From Pandoraea pulmonicola (GTDB lineage Bacteria; Pseudomonadota; Gammaproteobacteria; Burkholderiales; Burkholderiaceae): 64,000 bases of DNA. The stretch's first letter is position 1; every line of letters starts with the position of its first letter. The stretch covers positions 1,984,001 through 2,048,000 of the forward strand of contig NZ_CP010310.2 in the NCBI RefSeq assembly GCF_000815105.2, written 5' to 3'. The position numbers were made by a program, and so were the translations under genes. The notes beneath the pieces are model-generated. The model was given only the letters and a program-made list of their open reading frames with translations. It was not told the DNA's origin and did not search any database. Below, piece after piece: positions 62,933 to 64,000 of this stretch.

Positions 62933-63021
62933 GGCGGGGCAGGGATGGCGTGGTGCCACTGCACCGCTTCGGCGCGAATATGGTTTTTGATGCCGGCTCC
63001 TGATGCGATTCGCCAGAAGCG

Positions 63022-64000
63022 TCAGAAGAGCGGCAACTGCGGATTGGCGGTTCCCGTTGGATCGCTGGAATCCAATGTTCCTCTTGGCGACGTCCGGTCG
63101 CGCGCTGGCTTACCGCCATTGCTGCCAGTCCTGGGCGGTGAGTCCGGCGCCGGGACCTTGAATTGATCGTTGCGCAGCGGCGGGCGCGCCTGGTTGAGTC
63201 CAAGCTTGCGCGCCGCCAGATGGAAGCGTTGCCGAATCAACTCGGCATGTAGACCCGTCCCCTTCATGCGGGTACCGAATTCCGAACTGTTGTGTTTGCC
63301 GTCCCGCACCTGCTCGATCAGGCTCATCACGTGGCGTGCTCGGAGCGGGTAGTGCTCTTCCAGCCACGTCACGAAAACGTCGTGAACCTCGAGAGGGAGC
63401 CGTAGCATCACGTAGGCGGCGTAGGTCGCACCCGCTTCGGCGGCGGTGGTTAACACGCGCTCGATATCAAAGTCGGTGAACGCGGGCACGATCGGCGCCA
63501 CGATCACTCCGGTCGGAATCCCCGCACTGGTCAGCTTGCGAATGGCTTCTATACGGCGGGCCGGGGTGTTCGCGCGAGGTTCCATCTTACGGGCGATGTC
63601 CGCGTCGAGCGTTCCCACGGAGATGAACACACGCACCAGTCCCCGTTCGGCCATGCGCGACAGAATGTCGACGTCGCGTGTGACCAGCGCGGATTTCGTG
63701 GTGATGCCAACCGGGTGCCCGAAGCGCTCCAGCACTTCGAGCACGCTACGTGTGATGCGGTATTCCCGTTCGATAGGCTGGTATGGATCGGTGTTGGCGC
63801 CCAGTGCGAGAAGCGCGGGTTGATAACCACGTTTGCGCAGTTCTGCGTCCAGCCGTTCGGCCGCATTGTGCTTGGCGTAGAGCCGCGTTTCGAAGTCGAG
63901 CCCGGGGGACAGACCGAGATAGGCATGGGTCGGGCGCGCAAAGCAATAGGTGCAACCGTGTTCGCAGCCACGGTAGGGGTTGATCGAGCGGTCGAACGGA
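63022..64000 (-). CDS. PA0069 family radical SAM protein (partial, 5' end beyond window)
   Basis: C-terminal 325 or so residues of a radical SAM enzyme; the N terminus lies past the window end. The iron-sulfur motif is visible near the edge as YRGCEHGCTYCFARPTHAYL (C-x3-C-x2-C), followed by LALGANTDPYQPIEREYRIT, VRVFISVGTLDADIARKMEP and FGTRMKGTGLHAELIRQRFH, the spore-photoproduct-lyase-like plan of the PA0069 group. The tail is Pro/Arg/Ser rich. Function of the group is unknown. An internal Met at 63744 is not the start. Confidence 0.9.
   Translation of the reverse strand, partial: PFDRSINPYRGCEHGCTYCFARPTHAYLGLSPGLDFETRLYAKHNAAERLDAELRKRGYQPALLALGANTDPYQPIEREYRITRSVLEVLERFGHPVGITTKSALVTRDVDILSRMAERGLVRVFISVGTLDADIARKMEPRANTPARRIEAIRKLTSAGIPTGVIVAPIVPAFTDFDIERVLTTAAEAGATYAAYVMLRLPLEVHDVFVTWLEEHYPLRARHVMSLIEQVRDGKHNSSEFGTRMKGTGLHAELIRQRFHLAARKLGLNQARPPLRNDQFKVPAPDSPPRTGSNGGKPARDRTSPRGTLDSSDPTGTANPQLPLF

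Overview
The window is a GC-rich chromosomal segment from a betaproteobacterium of the Burkholderiaceae. Gene order, the porin type, DUF2501 and DUF748 proteins and the tmRNA tag fit Pandoraea best, but that genus call is inference. No rRNA, CRISPR array or replication origin is visible.

Layout. 0-7 kb: tRNA-Lys, a YeeE/YedE sulfur transporter, and the envelope operon ybgC-tolQ-tolR-tolA-tolB-pal-cpoB on the minus strand. 7-18 kb: single-gene units, including a beta-hydroxyacid dehydrogenase, an IclR regulator, a GcvR-like ACT protein, a TauE exporter, a PAP2 phosphatase, an Mrr-fold protein lacking its catalytic residues, a DUF2501 protein, a PaiB-like protein and a secreted DRGH nuclease. 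18.2-19.6 kb: an IS110-family (IS1111-group) element that separates the ribosome binding site of a small gene from its start codon. 20-21.7 kb: two small paralogous membrane proteins, one coupled to a secreted Cys-containing protein, with unusual inverted repeats upstream. 22-31 kb: a peptidase, then a catabolic module (MFS permease, PyrK-like and PyrD-like subunits, N-carbamoyl hydrolase), a small unknown gene, a porin and an XRE-type regulator. Three or four copies of a GTCTAAATATTTAGAC-type palindrome link these units into one apparent regulon. 31-42 kb: a large low-complexity protein with effector-like features, a three-component membrane FAD dehydrogenase (subunit 3, GMC subunit, triheme cytochrome), MFS/LysR, LysE and GNAT genes.

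42.3-52.8 kb is an accessory island, lower in GC in its first part, ending at the 3' end of ssrA (tmRNA), a common island insertion site. It carries secreted unknowns, an alpha/beta hydrolase, a matrixin-type metalloprotease, a peptidoglycan amidase without signal peptide, a DUF3626-like protein, a protein made of six exact 62-residue helix-turn-helix-like repeats, and an IpaH/SspH-type NEL E3 ubiquitin ligase with leucine-rich repeats. The NEL protein is a hallmark type III secretion effector, so the island probably supplies proteins acting in eukaryotic hosts; the 62-residue repeat protein is the best candidate for something undescribed. A zinc-ribbon gene with two amber codons lies between the island and ssrA.

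53-64 kb returns to core genes: ssrA, a giant DUF748/AsmA-like protein, gph, ubiG, a truncated RND adaptor, and a D-alanine module (dadA, ald, divergent Lrp-type regulator), closing with a PA0069-type radical SAM gene cut by the window end.
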